Shown here: piece by piece, positions 10,635 through 21,744 of the stretch
Position numbering within the stretch: position 1 is the stretch's first letter
How the letters are laid out: every line of letters starts with the position of its first letter
Origin: Isoetes taiwanensis
Lineage: Eukaryota > Streptophyta > Lycopodiopsida > Isoetales > Isoetaceae
Direction: 5' to 3'
Length of the DNA: 64,000 nucleotides
Assembly: GCA_021234155.1 (NCBI GenBank)
Contig: JAJEKV010000093.1
Coordinates: 434,001 to 498,000, forward strand
Position numbers and translations under genes: made by a program
The notes under the pieces: generated by a model
What the model saw: only the letters and a program-made list of their open reading frames with translations
Databases searched by the model: none
What the model was told of the DNA's origin: nothing

Positions 10635-12602
10635 TGGGATAGGTTCTTCATGATGTGGATCCATTGAGGCTGACGACCATAATCTCTATTTGCACCTTAA
10701 ATATTTTGTATTTGTGTGTAGACCCAATATATTTATGTAAGTATGTGTACATTTTAAAGGTTTGAAGATTTTGTTTGAACTTCATAGTATGTGTACATTG
10801 TTTGTTCTCCATCTATATGTGTCTATTGCACCTAAACATATAATGCCTTAAATGCATTGCGCACGTTCATGATACAACCATGACTAACACACATATATGC
10901 CTTCACACGTCCACGACCAATGCCCGGCATCGCCGGGCACACGTTTCTAGTTTTTTCTGTTAGTGGAAGCATGTCATCACCCAAACCTTGTGCCAGCCTC
11001 ATAAAAGGAATGTTGAAGAATGTTAGGCTTGGCGTTTTAGGAGGATTACATGTCCAGTCATTTAAATCCTTATCCATCCACCTATCCCAAATTAAATTCC
11101 AATTATTCCATGCTTAGTCAGAAAGAGTAATAAATTCGTAGTGTTCATCCAGCCTTGGTTTATTTGACTCGTTCCTCTTTGCCTATTTATTTATAATGGT
11201 ATATTTTGCTAATTCTTCAAATTCCTATATTGCATCCAATGAGATTTAACACAAATCTAACAACTCCAAAGTCCAATTATAAAATATATACTTACTTGCC
11301 AAGCAGTGCCTTTTCCAGAATTCCCAGGTGTCCTCTCTGGTCGTCCAAGAGCAATCCATTGATTTCTAGCATGCTTCAATTGATCAACATATGGGCTTTA
11401 TTAAAACAAGAAGTAAATCGTTAGTAAATAACAAACAACAAGAAATAGAAAAAATAATAAATAGCATGATTACCTTTCATAATGTGAGACAACATTAATA
11501 TTATTCTGGACATGACTGAGCAAGGCTAGAGTGCTACTTTTCGTTTCCCCTGATAATACTCTACATTTCCTCATCTCGTAAAGTTTTTTCATATCATTGG
11601 AGATTATATGAGATGGAAGCTTGAGTAATACTTGGGCAGCCATTGCTGAATGCTGTCCTTCTATAACGTAGAAGATAACATTTGGCTTACTCAAGTCCTC
11701 CTTAGATTTCCAAGTTATTGGAAATCCAGTACTCCTATCATACAGGAGAACATCTGCAGGGGCAGGTTTCCGACAAGGAAAATCCATCATAGAAGTCATA
11801 ATCTCTTCCATGTGATGCTTACTATATCCTCTGTGATTGTATTTTGCAGCTTTACCTTGACAAAGTCTTAATCTATTGACATATCTAATCCCATATGATA
11901 CCATTTTTTGTAACTTTGAAGTACTTTATCTGCTTCTTGTACCTGTTTTAACTGATCATCCTCTGAGAATTTATATGCCATTAAAGACATATCTATATTG
12001 TCATTGATGCCCTCTGTTGCATCCACTGTAACTAGTGCCTTTGCATTGTCCCACTCTCCCTCCTCTTGTCCATTTGTTGCATCAACTAAGGAGTTTGGTA
12101 CATCTTGTAAAAGGTTTGGAGGCATTGTTTGTGAGTGCTTTATGAGGTTACCTTTCATGATAGTTTTCTTCAACCTTGTAAGAAATGTAGAGGCAATGAC
12201 CTCTTGGTTGTGCATATTTCTACGTACAATAGATATTCCCTCTGCAAGTGCTTGTGTATCTTTTAGTCCACTTTCCAATAAGCTCTTGTACGAAGCTAAT
12301 TTCCAGCCAAAACCTGCACATGAAAGATCTAATCCATTTTGGCTACTTTCCATCAGTTGTGGTGCAAAGTGAACAAAATTTAAATCCCTGAAAATAACTA
12401 GCTTTTTCCTGGAATCTTCAACCAACAGATCCAAACTTGCACTTTCAATGGCATTAATGCCAAGAACAATACCACCCCTTTGTGCTTTCTCCAATTGTGT
12501 TCCTTTATATAAGAATACTAGGTCATTTTTCTGCCCACACGGTTGAACTTCCACAACCCAGCAACGAAAAAGACCACTAATAGTTTTCTCTGTTGGCTCC
12601 AT
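10635..12602 (-). pseudogene. ParB/Srx-like domain gene of a mobile element (frameshifted, Helitron-interrupted)
   Basis: The main exon runs from ATG 12,602 (METEKTIS-like start, MEPTEK) through about 244 codons. A one-base shift at an AAAAAATGG run near 11,900 then moves it into a 144-codon frame ending at a GAAAG|GTAATC donor (11,474). A next exon of 100 nt (11,395-11,296; AG acceptor, CAAG|TAAGT donor) keeps the phase. A later exon (about 11,115-10,951) is rich in W/D (LIWDRWMDKDL) and is cut by the Helitron. The diagnostic segment is FYVIEGQHSAMAAQVL, preceded by PADVLLYD. It resembles the second ParB/sulfiredoxin-fold motif of ParB-like proteins (DGQHR-x-AA). Function is not established. 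The gene lies beside the palindrome array. Confidence 0.45.
10683..10950 (+). mobile_element. Short non-autonomous Helitron
   Basis: The 3' end has the diagnostic layout: a GC-rich hairpin (GCCCGGC-ATC-GCCGGGC, 10,922-10,938), a short spacer, then CTAG (10,947-10,950) followed by a host T. The proposed 5' end is TCTCTATTTGC at 10,683 after a host A, giving the A|T insertion expected of Helitrons. Removing the 268 bp leaves an uninterrupted minus-strand frame across the site that ends in a stop near 10,635. That supports both boundaries. The 3' end is firm; the 5' end is inferred. Confidence 0.55.
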
Positions 12603-12796
12603 ACCACAAATATCTACTTAAAACAACTTATCATCAATGATGAAGGGTTCCACCTTTTCTTTTGAAGATTTATCCCCACCTAATATACATTGTACATTAA
12701 CAAAGTAAGAATGAAGCAAATTGATGTTAAGAAGAAAATTGACATTTACAGAACAAGCACCTCCACCTAATATACATAAACATGAGAAATAAACTC

Positions 12797-13802
12797 CACG
12801 GACTTAAGTCCGTGATCTTATTAAAAAAGGAGGAATAAGGTAAGCTCCACGGACTTAAGTCTGTGATCTTATTTAAAAATGAGAAATAAGCTCCACGGAC
12901 TTAAGTCCATGATCTTATTTTAAAATGAGGAATAACCCACCATATTGGCCACCTAATATACATAAACATTGGCCAATGTAAAAGCTCAAATGAGAAATAA
13001 GCTCCGCGGACTTAAGTACATGATCTTATTATGTATATATTAGGTGGCCAATATGGTGGGTTATTCTTCATTTTAAGATAAGATCATGGAGTCCGTGATC
13101 TTATCTTAAAATGAGGAATAACACACCATATTGGCCACCTAATATACGTAAACATTGGCCAATGTCAAAGCTCCACGGACTTAAGTCTGTGATCTGATTT
13201 TAGATGAGAAATAAATGAGGAATAACTTCCACGGACTTAAGTCTATGATCTCATTTAAAAATGAGGAATAAGTTTCACTAACTCCACGGACTCCATCTTA
13301 TTTTAACCTCCACGGACTTAAGTCTGTGATCTTATTTAAATGAAATTGAGGAATAACCTCCACGGACTTAATACGTGATCTTATTTAAGAAATAGGCAAT
13401 GACATTCACAGGCTTAAGTCCGTGATCTGAGGTCTGAGGTTATGTTCATGGACTTAAGTCCGTGATCTTAGTTAAAGAAGAAGAAAAACTTCCACGGACT
13501 TGCGTCTGTGATCTTATTCATAGAATCTAGAGTTATTGAACAATTTTATATAAGGCAGAAGAAAATCACGGACTTAAGTCCGTGACATTATTTAAGAAAA
13601 AAAGATGTCCATAGATATTCTTCAATATTACATAAATAAGAAAAACATCTATTTAGAGGCATAAATAAGAGTTCAACACTACATATAAAAAGAAGAATAT
13701 CCATGGAATATCCATGAACTTAAAATAATTCTTAATATCCATGAAGATAAATATTCTTAGTGATAAAGTAAAAAAGGAACACGGACTCGAGTCCGTATAG
13801 AA
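12797..13802. repeat. Array of about 15 palindromic CACGGACTTAAGTCCGTG motifs
   Basis: The perfect 18-bp palindrome CACGGACTTAAGTCCGTG, usually followed by ATCTTATTT, recurs at irregular spacing (about 40-200 bp). Copies begin near 12,797, 12,847, 12,892, 13,002, 13,085 (partial), 13,172, 13,229, 13,283 (partial), 13,309, 13,357, 13,404, 13,446, 13,489, 13,566 and 13,781. The last has CG at its centre. Several carry substitutions in one half-site. Two larger arms (about 12,925-12,963 and 13,033-13,075, sharing GGCCAATATGGTGGGTTATT) form an inverted repeat within the array. The array sits between minus-strand (ParB-like) and plus-strand (transposase-like) genes. It could be binding sites, subterminal repeats or a dispersed hairpin element. 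Confidence 0.85.
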
Positions 13803-14017
13803 AAAATCAAATTATATAAGTCTGCAAGCAAACAAAAGCACAAGGACTATAATTTATCTCTTTGTCTGTATTGGTGGGTATTGGTGCTTGGCCACCTGCT
13901 TGGCCAGCCTTCAAAAGGTGTAATTATCTTTCCATTAGGTCTGTTAGCATTTTTAGAAATCCTTCTCAATGATGAAGGCCAATTATAGTTATAGACAATC
14001 TATCTATCAGTTACTTC

Positions 14018-14256
14018 TTAGTACAGTGGATACAATATGGTGCTTCCAGAGCCTGGTATCTCTATTGCTTTTCTCTTCTTGCTCTCCTTCAATTTGTCCG
14101 GCATCTTCTTGCTTATTGTAGAACATGGGCTTGCTACAATTTCTTCCATGACAGATTCTTGATGCTCATCCATGGCTATTGCATGGAATGTCGCATGCAA
14201 AAGCTTTTCTCCCTGTTTCCTTGCTTCTTCTCTCCTCCGTGGATTCTAATTCAAAA
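14018..14256 (-). CDS. Possible 5' exon of the ParB-like gene
   Basis: After a TTTTGAATTAG acceptor on minus at about 14,250, a frame of roughly 75 residues reads NPRRREEARKQGEKLLHATF and continues through a lysine-rich stretch (KKMPDKLKESKKRK) to a stop at 14,018. A GT donor (ATT|GTATCC) is available near its end, which would let it splice across the palindrome array into the 12,602 exon. The linkage is inference only. Confidence 0.25.
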
Positions 14257-14479
14257 AGCAATTCAAGAAAGCAGTTCAAGAAAAGCAATAAAAAAGCGGT
14301 GGTTTTTAATTAAGAAATAAACTAAGTTTCTAGTATTTTGTTAAAACATTAAATTTATTGGGGGGTTTGTTGGCAAGTATTATGCCGTATGGGGTATAGA
14401 CAGATGGATGGCCTAGATGAATGGCCTCTTTTGAATTCAAATTTGGTGGATTGTTTTGTTCTTGCATTGCATCTCTTGC

Positions 14480-14700
14480 AACTTTGAGCCTCTTCATTTT
14501 GCAAACGTCTTGATTGTGCAAGCGTCTTGGGCGACATCTTGATTTTTTCTCTTGCAATCTCTTGCAAGAGTGATCTGGGCGACATCTTGATTTTTTCTTG
14601 CAGCAGTGATCTTGGCGACGTCTCAATGTCTTGATTTTTTCTCTTGCGGCAGTGATCTGATGCTAAAGGTGGGCGACGTAAAAAAGTACCTCTTGCAAAA
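14480..14700. repeat. Tandem repeat of TCTTGCAA-GTGATCTGGGCGAC units
   Basis: Imperfect units of about 50-55 bp contain GCGACATCTTGATTTTTTC and CTCTTGCA(A/G). The frames through them on minus encode K/R/C-rich repeats (KKSRCRP) that are probably not genuine protein. Confidence 0.6.
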
Positions 14701-15133
14701 TTGAGAAGTGGTCAATCCGGTGGAGGAAATAATCTGAGAAAAGTGCATGACGAGTTCGCAGGGCAGGGCAGAGTCTTCATAAAAATCAGGAGATTGGAAT
14801 ATTTATAGATGGACAAAGATCTTTTTTCCTGATGCCTTTTGAACTAAGAAAAGATCTATCCAAAAAAGGCTAGATATGCCTGGCTAGCGTTGATCCTGCC
14901 AGCAACTCCTGGACTATCCGGATTTCAGCCAACTTGGCATCTCCTTTAGTTGATTCTAGTGGAGCGGGTTTCGTATCTATGATGAGAAATATTTCGGGGT
15001 TGAGAAGCATGTCATGGGTTCGAATTTTTGATGCAGTTAGTTTAAAGAGGTTCTGCAAACTGCTGTTCATGAGCACTATACTTAAACTGTTCCTTTTGCG
15101 CCTTGGTCATCTAAGCTAGCACAAAAGAACTAG

Positions 15134-15295
15134 TTAGCTGTTGCAAGTAATTTCGGCCCAGCTGCATGGGTTAGAATTTAAATTCCATTCGGGATTGTTC
15201 AGTGCATTTGCAAGGTCTTGGATGGCATTCGACTCTGCTGCGCTAAGAGCCTGTGCAATTGGCAAGCAAATCAAGAGCCTGTGCGTAAACGCCAT
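15134..15295 (-). pseudogene. N-terminal exon fragment of an LRR receptor-like protein
   Basis: From ATG 15,295 the frame encodes a hydrophobic signal-peptide-like start (MAFTHRLLICLPIAQALS). An LRRNT_2-type N-terminal cap follows: ESNAIQDLANALNN, then W-NLNSNPCSW-EITC. It stops at once after EITCNS with no donor site and no leucine-rich repeats nearby. This is the first exon of an LRR receptor kinase-type gene, detached from the rest. A longer GTG-initiated frame exists but lacks a better start. Confidence 0.55.
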
Positions 15296-15948
15296 ACTTA
15301 CCACCACAAAAACATATGGTGTTTGCTTATTCGCCTTCACAATAGAATTTGCTTAGAGAGCTTTGATTTCTTCAGCCCGTGGTTAAGTTTTCAAAACCCA
15401 TTCCTTTGCATGCTGTGTTAAGACAAACATCCCCAAGTGCAAACATGAGACTTGGAGCCCTCTTTCTTCTTTCTGTTCATGCTTGCTAAAAAGTCCTAAT
15501 TTGGAAGGGCTAAACGTGCCTTTGGCCAGTCAGAATTGTGTGAGAGAAGAAAGAGTATTCAATTGCATAAGAAGAAAGAGAGAAGTTCTGAGACTGACTT
15601 GCATGCCAAAATTTCTTACCGAGACTGACTGGACGGTATGGCAGCTTGCAGCTTTTTAAACGAGATTTCTTGAAATAAAATAATTTAAAGAAGAAGTTCC
15701 ATCACATAAAATCATTAGCTCTAATTGAGAAACATACTTTCTTCCTTGTTGGTATTCCGTATGGTGAGATATCCTGAGTCCTGAGGCAGGTGCAAAACTG
15801 TGATGGCGGCAAGACGAATATCCTCAAGCAGGTGCAAAATTGTTGATGGCAAACTGTTGATGGCGGAACTAGGCAAGGCGAGGGCACATCGAAAGGCTAG
15901 GCCAGACCAACTATTTTAAAACCATCTCCGTGGCATGCATGCCTGCAC

Positions 15949-16082
15949 TAAAATTTGTTAAGCTATTTTTTCTCTTGCATGCTTTTTTAGTCCTTTTTTG
16001 TTTTGAATTTCTGCATGAAAATTTGGTAAGACACTTTTTCTCTTGCATGCTTTTTTAGTCTTTTTTGTTTTGAATTTTATAG
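15949..16082. repeat. Two-copy tandem repeat of about 67 bp
   Basis: AAAATTTGTTAAGC to CTCTTGCATGCTTTTTTAG to TTTTGAATTTCTGCATG occurs twice in succession with a few differences. Confidence 0.75.
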
Positions 16083-16296
16083 AAATAGTAGGATGGTTGT
16101 AGTATGTTTTTAAATATATGCGTAGGCTTTTTATATCTTATATCCACTAGAATATAATCTAATGGTATAAATGTGGTTTTTATAGTTTTTACTGGAAATC
16201 ATAATCCATAGCTATGGGTAGCCCAGTTATGAATACTACGAAATGCTTGGACCCAGAGCCAGAGCCAGGTTAGTATTGTGTTATTTTTCATTCATG

Positions 16297-16318
16297 GACT
16301 TCACGGACTTGAGTCCGT
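16297..16318. repeat. Isolated CACGGACTTGAGTCCGT palindrome
   Basis: The same core as the 12.8-13.8 kb array, with TG in the centre, immediately upstream of the first frame of the transposase-like gene. It could be a control site or a shared terminal motif. Confidence 0.6.
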
Positions 16319-19263
16319 TTGATATATATTTTTGCTTTTGCTGTAGAGTTTGAACTCTTGATAGAAGACAAAGTGGTTGCAAAGGGAGCAATCATAGCTA
16401 TACGAGGACTTCTCCACTCTAAAGAATTAGAAATGGGATGGGCAAAGGTAGCTCTAAAGATCGCCGTGCATGGGAGAGGCTGTAGGATCTTTTGTGGCAT
16501 GGTCTTTGAAAGACATAAAAAAAATAAACATCGTTAGTTCGTATTCTCTCTTTATATAAATCTCTCTTTTCTTAAATTTCTTATGAGATAACAAATTAGT
16601 TTGATATGGTATGCCTTATGTAGAAACAAAACACCAACGCAATACCAGGTGTAGTTCTTGAAGAGGATACAGTTGAAACTATTGAGGGGGATACAAGTCT
16701 TACTTCAAAAAGGACTGAGTGGAAGAACAAGAAGTTTAGATTAGTCCATTCATGTTCTGGAGAAACATTTGCAATTGCAATCATGTGTAATTGCGATCCT
16801 TTAGATGCAGTTGAAGATTTGCCACTTGGAGATGACACTGTCGGGGTTGCTATTACTCAGCTATTACCTAACTACAATTCAATGAGGCAGAGCAATGTGA
16901 GTAACAATTGTCGTGTATGCAAAGGCATGGTTGAGATTTCTACTCTGATGCGATGGCCAATAGAACATGTCCTTCATCTAAATGTAAGTACATTGGTTAG
17001 GGCCAATGTAGATAGTGAGCTTGTAGAACATTCTTTCTCTATGTCTCCAGAGAATGTTCTCTTATACAAGAAGAGGAAGGCTCACTTCTCGGTGAAGAAA
17101 GCAATAAAATAAAAATTTAAGAGAAAAGATGAGGGAGAAATATCTAACCCTAAGAAAAAATTGAAAAAAGCGGAACATATGTGTAACTGTTCGAAGGAGA
17201 TTGTTCAAGAAACAAGGGGAAGACCTTGTTGTCCTTCTTGGTGCACAGTTAAATTCTCAGTCGAAGAAATACAAAATATCAGGAAAAAGTTTTGGACCCA
17301 AACTTCGAGTGATAAAAAGAATATAATGTATTCTATGTTAGGATCTAGCATTAGAGATGCAAATACAGGTCACATGACATATCGGAAGAGAAGGGTATGC
17401 AGAGAAGCAGTGACATGGATGATTGGTTTTGCAGAGAGCACTTTCTATAGATACCACAATGAATATAGAGATGGTGCAAGAAAAGCAGTACATGGGAATA
17501 CATGTACTATCAAAACTAGGAGCAACACTATGATGGCAATTGAAGTGTTTGGTAACTTTGTTAAATACATGGCTGAATCAATGCCACACAAGACAAAATT
17601 AAATGAGTGGGAACAAAGAGGTGAAGCGTGTCTTGCCACCTCAATACATTCAAAAAGAGTGCTTACAAGAGGTCAACACTGTTCTAACACAAATAGGTGG
17701 ACAAGCAATCTCTCAGTCAGCTTTTAGCAGAATCTGGAATAAGCATTTTAGTGATGTGGTGGTGGCAAAGAATAATAGCTTTTCAAACTATAACACTTGC
17801 ATACAATTGCGAGAGGCTCTGAGAAGTACAATTGTACATGAGCAAAGAAATGCTTTGAGAAATGAGATGCATCGACATCAGAATGAGCAAACATCATGTA
17901 GGGCAATCTATTATCAGTGGAGGGTATTTTCTTCAATGGAACCCGATAGATATTTATGCATCATACATGATAAAATGGATCAACACAAAACTTTTTTGCC
18001 TAGATTGCAGCCAATCCCTAAAAGTTGTGCTAATGCACAACAGTTGAAGATCTCACTAGCAGGAATGTTGACCCATGGACACGGAATAGGTGTGTATGGT
18101 CATTTCTTATTAGATCTATGGGAAGATAGAACGAATTTTCATGTTGGCTCTATCTTCAAATGTCTCCAAAATATAGAAAGAGGTGTTACAAATGAGCAAA
18201 GCAGTAGCAATGCTTTGTTTGGGGCTCTTCTAAATGATGAGGCACATGTTGCAACTAAATAGATGGAAAAGAATGCAAAGTTTTCTGGAAGGGAATCAAT
18301 CACTTCGACAACTATAGATAAGACGTCTCATGGAGTAGTGGGGAGAAAGCTGCCCTTGCTTTGACAGGTCATTCCAAACCCTTACAATTCAAATTCTGGG
18401 TTAAAGAAGGTGTTCCTATAATGCAATGTAAGATGCGTTTGATAGATCAAGATTGGATCCTTATCAATGGATATGAAATGTGGAGAAGAGATAAAGATGG
18501 TAAGGTAATGATTCCTGAAGGCGAGCCTTTGTCACTCCCACCGTTCAAGAACACCAAAGATCACGAAGCATTGATGAGAGGACTTAAACAATTTATTAGC
18601 CATTGGCAAGACATTTACAACAACCAACACTGAGTGCAGCAAAGAAAGATTCTTTATAGAAGGTGATTATATATTGGGAGAAAGTGGGTGAGGCCTTGCA
18701 AAACATTGATGGAGGAGGACCCTTGAAAGATGGATTTCTTCCAATTTCTAGATGGGAGAAGAAATCCCTAGAACAAGTTGAGTTGAATGTTGGTACCTCG
18801 CAAAAAAGGAGCTTGGCTAATTGGCATGTTGGTAGCAAGTCTAGCATGCCCCAATGCCATGGCCTACCAGATTGGTCCCTTACAGAGGATGTGAAAAAGG
18901 GGTATTTTGTTCTCATTAAACCTGATAATCTAGATGTATATCCAGTTTGGTTAGGTGAGGTTAGATGTGTACCTACCAAGGATGATGATAAGCCCGGACT
19001 AGAAAACTATTGGATTGAAGTTCAATATTGGGCTCCAAAATGGAATATGAGGAAAAAGAAAAGGCCAAGTGAAAAGGAGGTTTATGAAAATTGTTGGGAC
19101 AAGACTTGGGTTTTGAATCATTCGGATCCGCCAAGGAAAGAAAAAGTAAGTTGTATTCTTTGGTCTTACGCACCACCAAGGGGAAAAGACATTACGTCCA
19201 TACGAGAACATAAGATTCCAAAAGTACACGCGAAGAAAGCAAAGTATAATTTAAGTTTAGGAT
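16319..19263 (+). pseudogene. DDE-type transposase-like gene, frameshifted
   Basis: Segment 1 (about 16,319-16,510; VEFELLIEDKVVAKG, GWAKVALKIA) resembles the N-terminal domain found ahead of plant DNA-transposon proteins. Segment 2 (16,622-17,112) follows a TATGTAG acceptor and has cysteines (CNCD, NNCRVCKGM). Segment 3 (17,161 to about 17,620) is joined by a one-base shift to segment 4 (to 18,262). Segment 4 carries IIHDKMDQHKTFLPRL, an Asp-rich core like the catalytic region of KDZ/DUF7869-type transposases, then HGIGVYGHFLLDLW and NALFGALLND. After further breaks near 18,255 and 18,330 come FKFWVKEGVPIMQCKMRL (18,361-18,633) and a tryptophan-rich C-terminal part (18,663-19,263; VYPVWLGEV, WIEVQYWAP) that could be a BAH/chromo-like module. 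The family assignment is by motif memory only. Several breaks make it inactive as written. Confidence 0.55.
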
Positions 19264-19307
19264 GATGCGACTTTTATCATGCTCAATAAGTCTATTACTT
19301 GCTAAGG

Positions 19308-20366
19308 TTTTTCCCTCAAAGACCCTTTAGGGTGAGGGTTTTTAAATCCTGGATAGTAATAGACCGACTGTTTTTTGTTTGGATAGTAATAGACTGACTA
19401 TTTTTTGTTTGTTTAAGTCCTATAGGCCGATTGGTATGTGTGGATGATAAAGTTCAATTCAATTCAGTTTAAATTTTATTTAAAGAGATGTACTATCTGT
19501 ATATTTGATTAAGAATCTACTTATTGGTCTTTTTTGTTTTCCACAATGTACTCTCCAAAGTAATTATTTATATAGATTGACTTATGCATCTGTGTTTTGG
19601 ATTTTGTACATATTCCATCTTTTTATAAATGATCAAGTTGGTTCTATTGCTTAAGATATTTAACTCCTATTTAAAATGTATTGACTAAGTTTTGCATTTG
19701 CAAAAATGTGTCATATCTCTCAAATTAATTGCATAAAGCTTTTCTCCTTGTCAGAAAAAACAATTCTCCATTCAATTTAACATCTGCAATGCTTATTCAT
19801 TCCACACATGCACGTGCAAAACAATGAGCATGTCAAGTATCCCATATCTTTATATAGTACAGCAGTAGCAGTTCGACGCCTTGTAATATGTTCTCCTTAG
19901 GTTGCTCATTACGACTCATACAAAGTATCGTAGACCATCCTATAGAGCAAAGGTTATTAATTACCATATCTTAACAGGCTCTATGTTTGGCATTTTCAAC
20001 TTAAATATACCAATACTTTGCAAAAGGATGGCGGGTAGACTATGTGGTGCTAATGCAAATAACATGCCTGATCTCTTCTTTAGTCTCATCTATGGTTACT
20101 GCAAGCCTTATCATGTGTAGTGTGTGCTGAGAATGAAGTGTGTGAGTAAGTCGCATCATGTGTATGGTATGTATGATAATTCCGAATGAATCATCATATG
20201 TCCTTTAAAGATGCTATTAATGGGATATAATGGAATTGAATTGAATTGAATTTATCCTCCATGGAGATCAATCGGCCATGGGACTCAATAAAGAAGCGCA
20301 AATGAGTTATTACTATTTGAATTATAAAACCCTCGTCCTAAAGAGTCTTTGAGGAAAAACTGTTTA
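19308..20366. repeat. Long inverted repeat (arms 19,308-19,475 and 20,215-20,366)
   Basis: The left arm (GTTTTTCCCTCAAAGACCC, GGATAGTAATAGACC, GGCCGATTGGTATG, TTCAATTCAATTCAG) matches the reverse complement of the right arm in the same order at roughly 75-80% by eye. The 740-bp loop has no gene. It may be a foldback element or paired ends of a larger transposon just downstream of the transposase-like gene. Confidence 0.6.
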
Positions 20367-20369
20367 AGG

Positions 20370-21236
20370 ATGTTGACAAACTGTACAAATATACAAATAT
20401 ACATCATGAAACATATGTCCATGCCAGGTGAATGTCTGAGGCCATAGCTGTGCCCACATATCTATGATCTTCTAAAGGTATGATCCCAACATCCTTACCA
20501 AAGCCGTATTCAATAGCACATGCAGCGGCTGGTCAGGCCTGACCATCTCGGCATAACATATCCGGATTTATTCATATGCTGGACATCTGTGCAGAGTGTG
20601 GCACTCATCTTCAACGACTCTCCCCTGACAGTGCTGATAAACCATGTCCTGATGTGGCTCTCCAATCCATCTGTCTATCTCAATTCAAAGACGGTGTGTG
20701 CCTGTGCAATATTTCTCCACCAGTTCGTATCCAAAATTTCCCATTGGATATTGGCCTTTTTTAGGTTATGAGGGTCGAGGCAATGAATTTGCATTTCTTC
20801 ATAGGTAGATGGATATGGCATCCCAAAGCTTGCTGAGAAAGCAAGCTTCAAGGTACTGGTTTAAGCTATGATAATCTGCTTCTGTTTGCACTTGTGTATA
20901 CCTGTGCTCCTGTACATTCCACCTGATCGACACTAAGCTTGCATTTCCCTTCAACAGGTCTTGAGGTGCTGCAACCCCATTGCTATGGTGTAAGCCAAGT
21001 TGGAGAGATGAGCGTCATCTATATTGACCACCTTTTGAAAGTAGACAATGTGGCGATCAAGGGCTGCACTCTGAAGAGGCAAGAAACCTATCTCCTACAA
21101 TAGGATTTGATATGGAACCGTGGGTTTCACTGCAAGTACCCATGCCAAGAAGGCTTTCTGCACCTGCTCTAAGTCATTTCAGGTAGTAAGGAACACTATC
21201 GGGCCCCAGATTTCGAGCCATATAGAAGGAGGGGCT
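20370..21236. other. No gene recognised
   Basis: Short frames on plus at 20,520-20,771 overlap one another in two frames and match no family. Nothing else is supported here. Confidence 0.4.
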
Positions 21237-21740
21237 CTACCAAGACACATCTCTCGCTTGTATCCTATTAAAAGTTCCGCAAGCATCTTCTAGACTTCCA
21301 CATTTGCTGTCCATCTTGGTAAGATCATTCCCAACTGAAACCTTAGATTCAAATCCAATGTAAACAATGAGAACATGGATCAACCTTCCCTCTGCAACTA
21401 CTAATGGATGGGTACAGGCATTCAAGATGGATACAAAGACAACACAAGTTGGATACATCCCATCTTCATGCATTTACCTAAAGAGATTCAAAGCCTCCTT
21501 TGCATGCCCATGATGAATGTATGCTGCAATTCTGGCAATCCAACTAGCTACACTCCACTCAGGCATTTCGTAAAAAATCTCCTTTAATTCCTTAAGCCCC
21601 CCATAGTGACTATACATGCTGATAATAGCATTAGCCACAAGAACATCTGACTATAGCCCTTTTTCTATAACGTGGCCATGGATTAATCTGCCTTGGCCAA
21701 AGCCTCGGGACTACAACATGCCTTCAAAATACAATAAAAA
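21237..21740 (-). pseudogene. PPR-protein pseudogene fragment
   Basis: Read on minus, consecutive PPR-like helices appear: VANAIISMYSHYGGLKE, then FYEMPEWSVASWIARIAAY, then KEALNLF, MYPTCVVFVSILNACTHP, GRLIHVLIVYIGFES, and a decayed MDSKCGSLEDACGTF-RIQARDVSW. The order fits P-L-S type repeats like those of the intact gene at 44.5 kb. In-frame stops and one frameshift near 21,473 break it, and the typical DMYAKCG is degraded to KMDSKCG. A dead copy of a PPR gene. Confidence 0.7.
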
Positions 21741-21744
21741 CGCC

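Noticed and set aside
12797-13802. CRISPR-like array
   Set aside because: Spacing is irregular, repeats are perfect palindromes with AT-rich non-unique intervals, there are no cas genes, and the setting is a plant genome.
20520-20771. Protein-coding gene on plus
   Set aside because: Two overlapping frames of similar length, no domain, no splice or start context.
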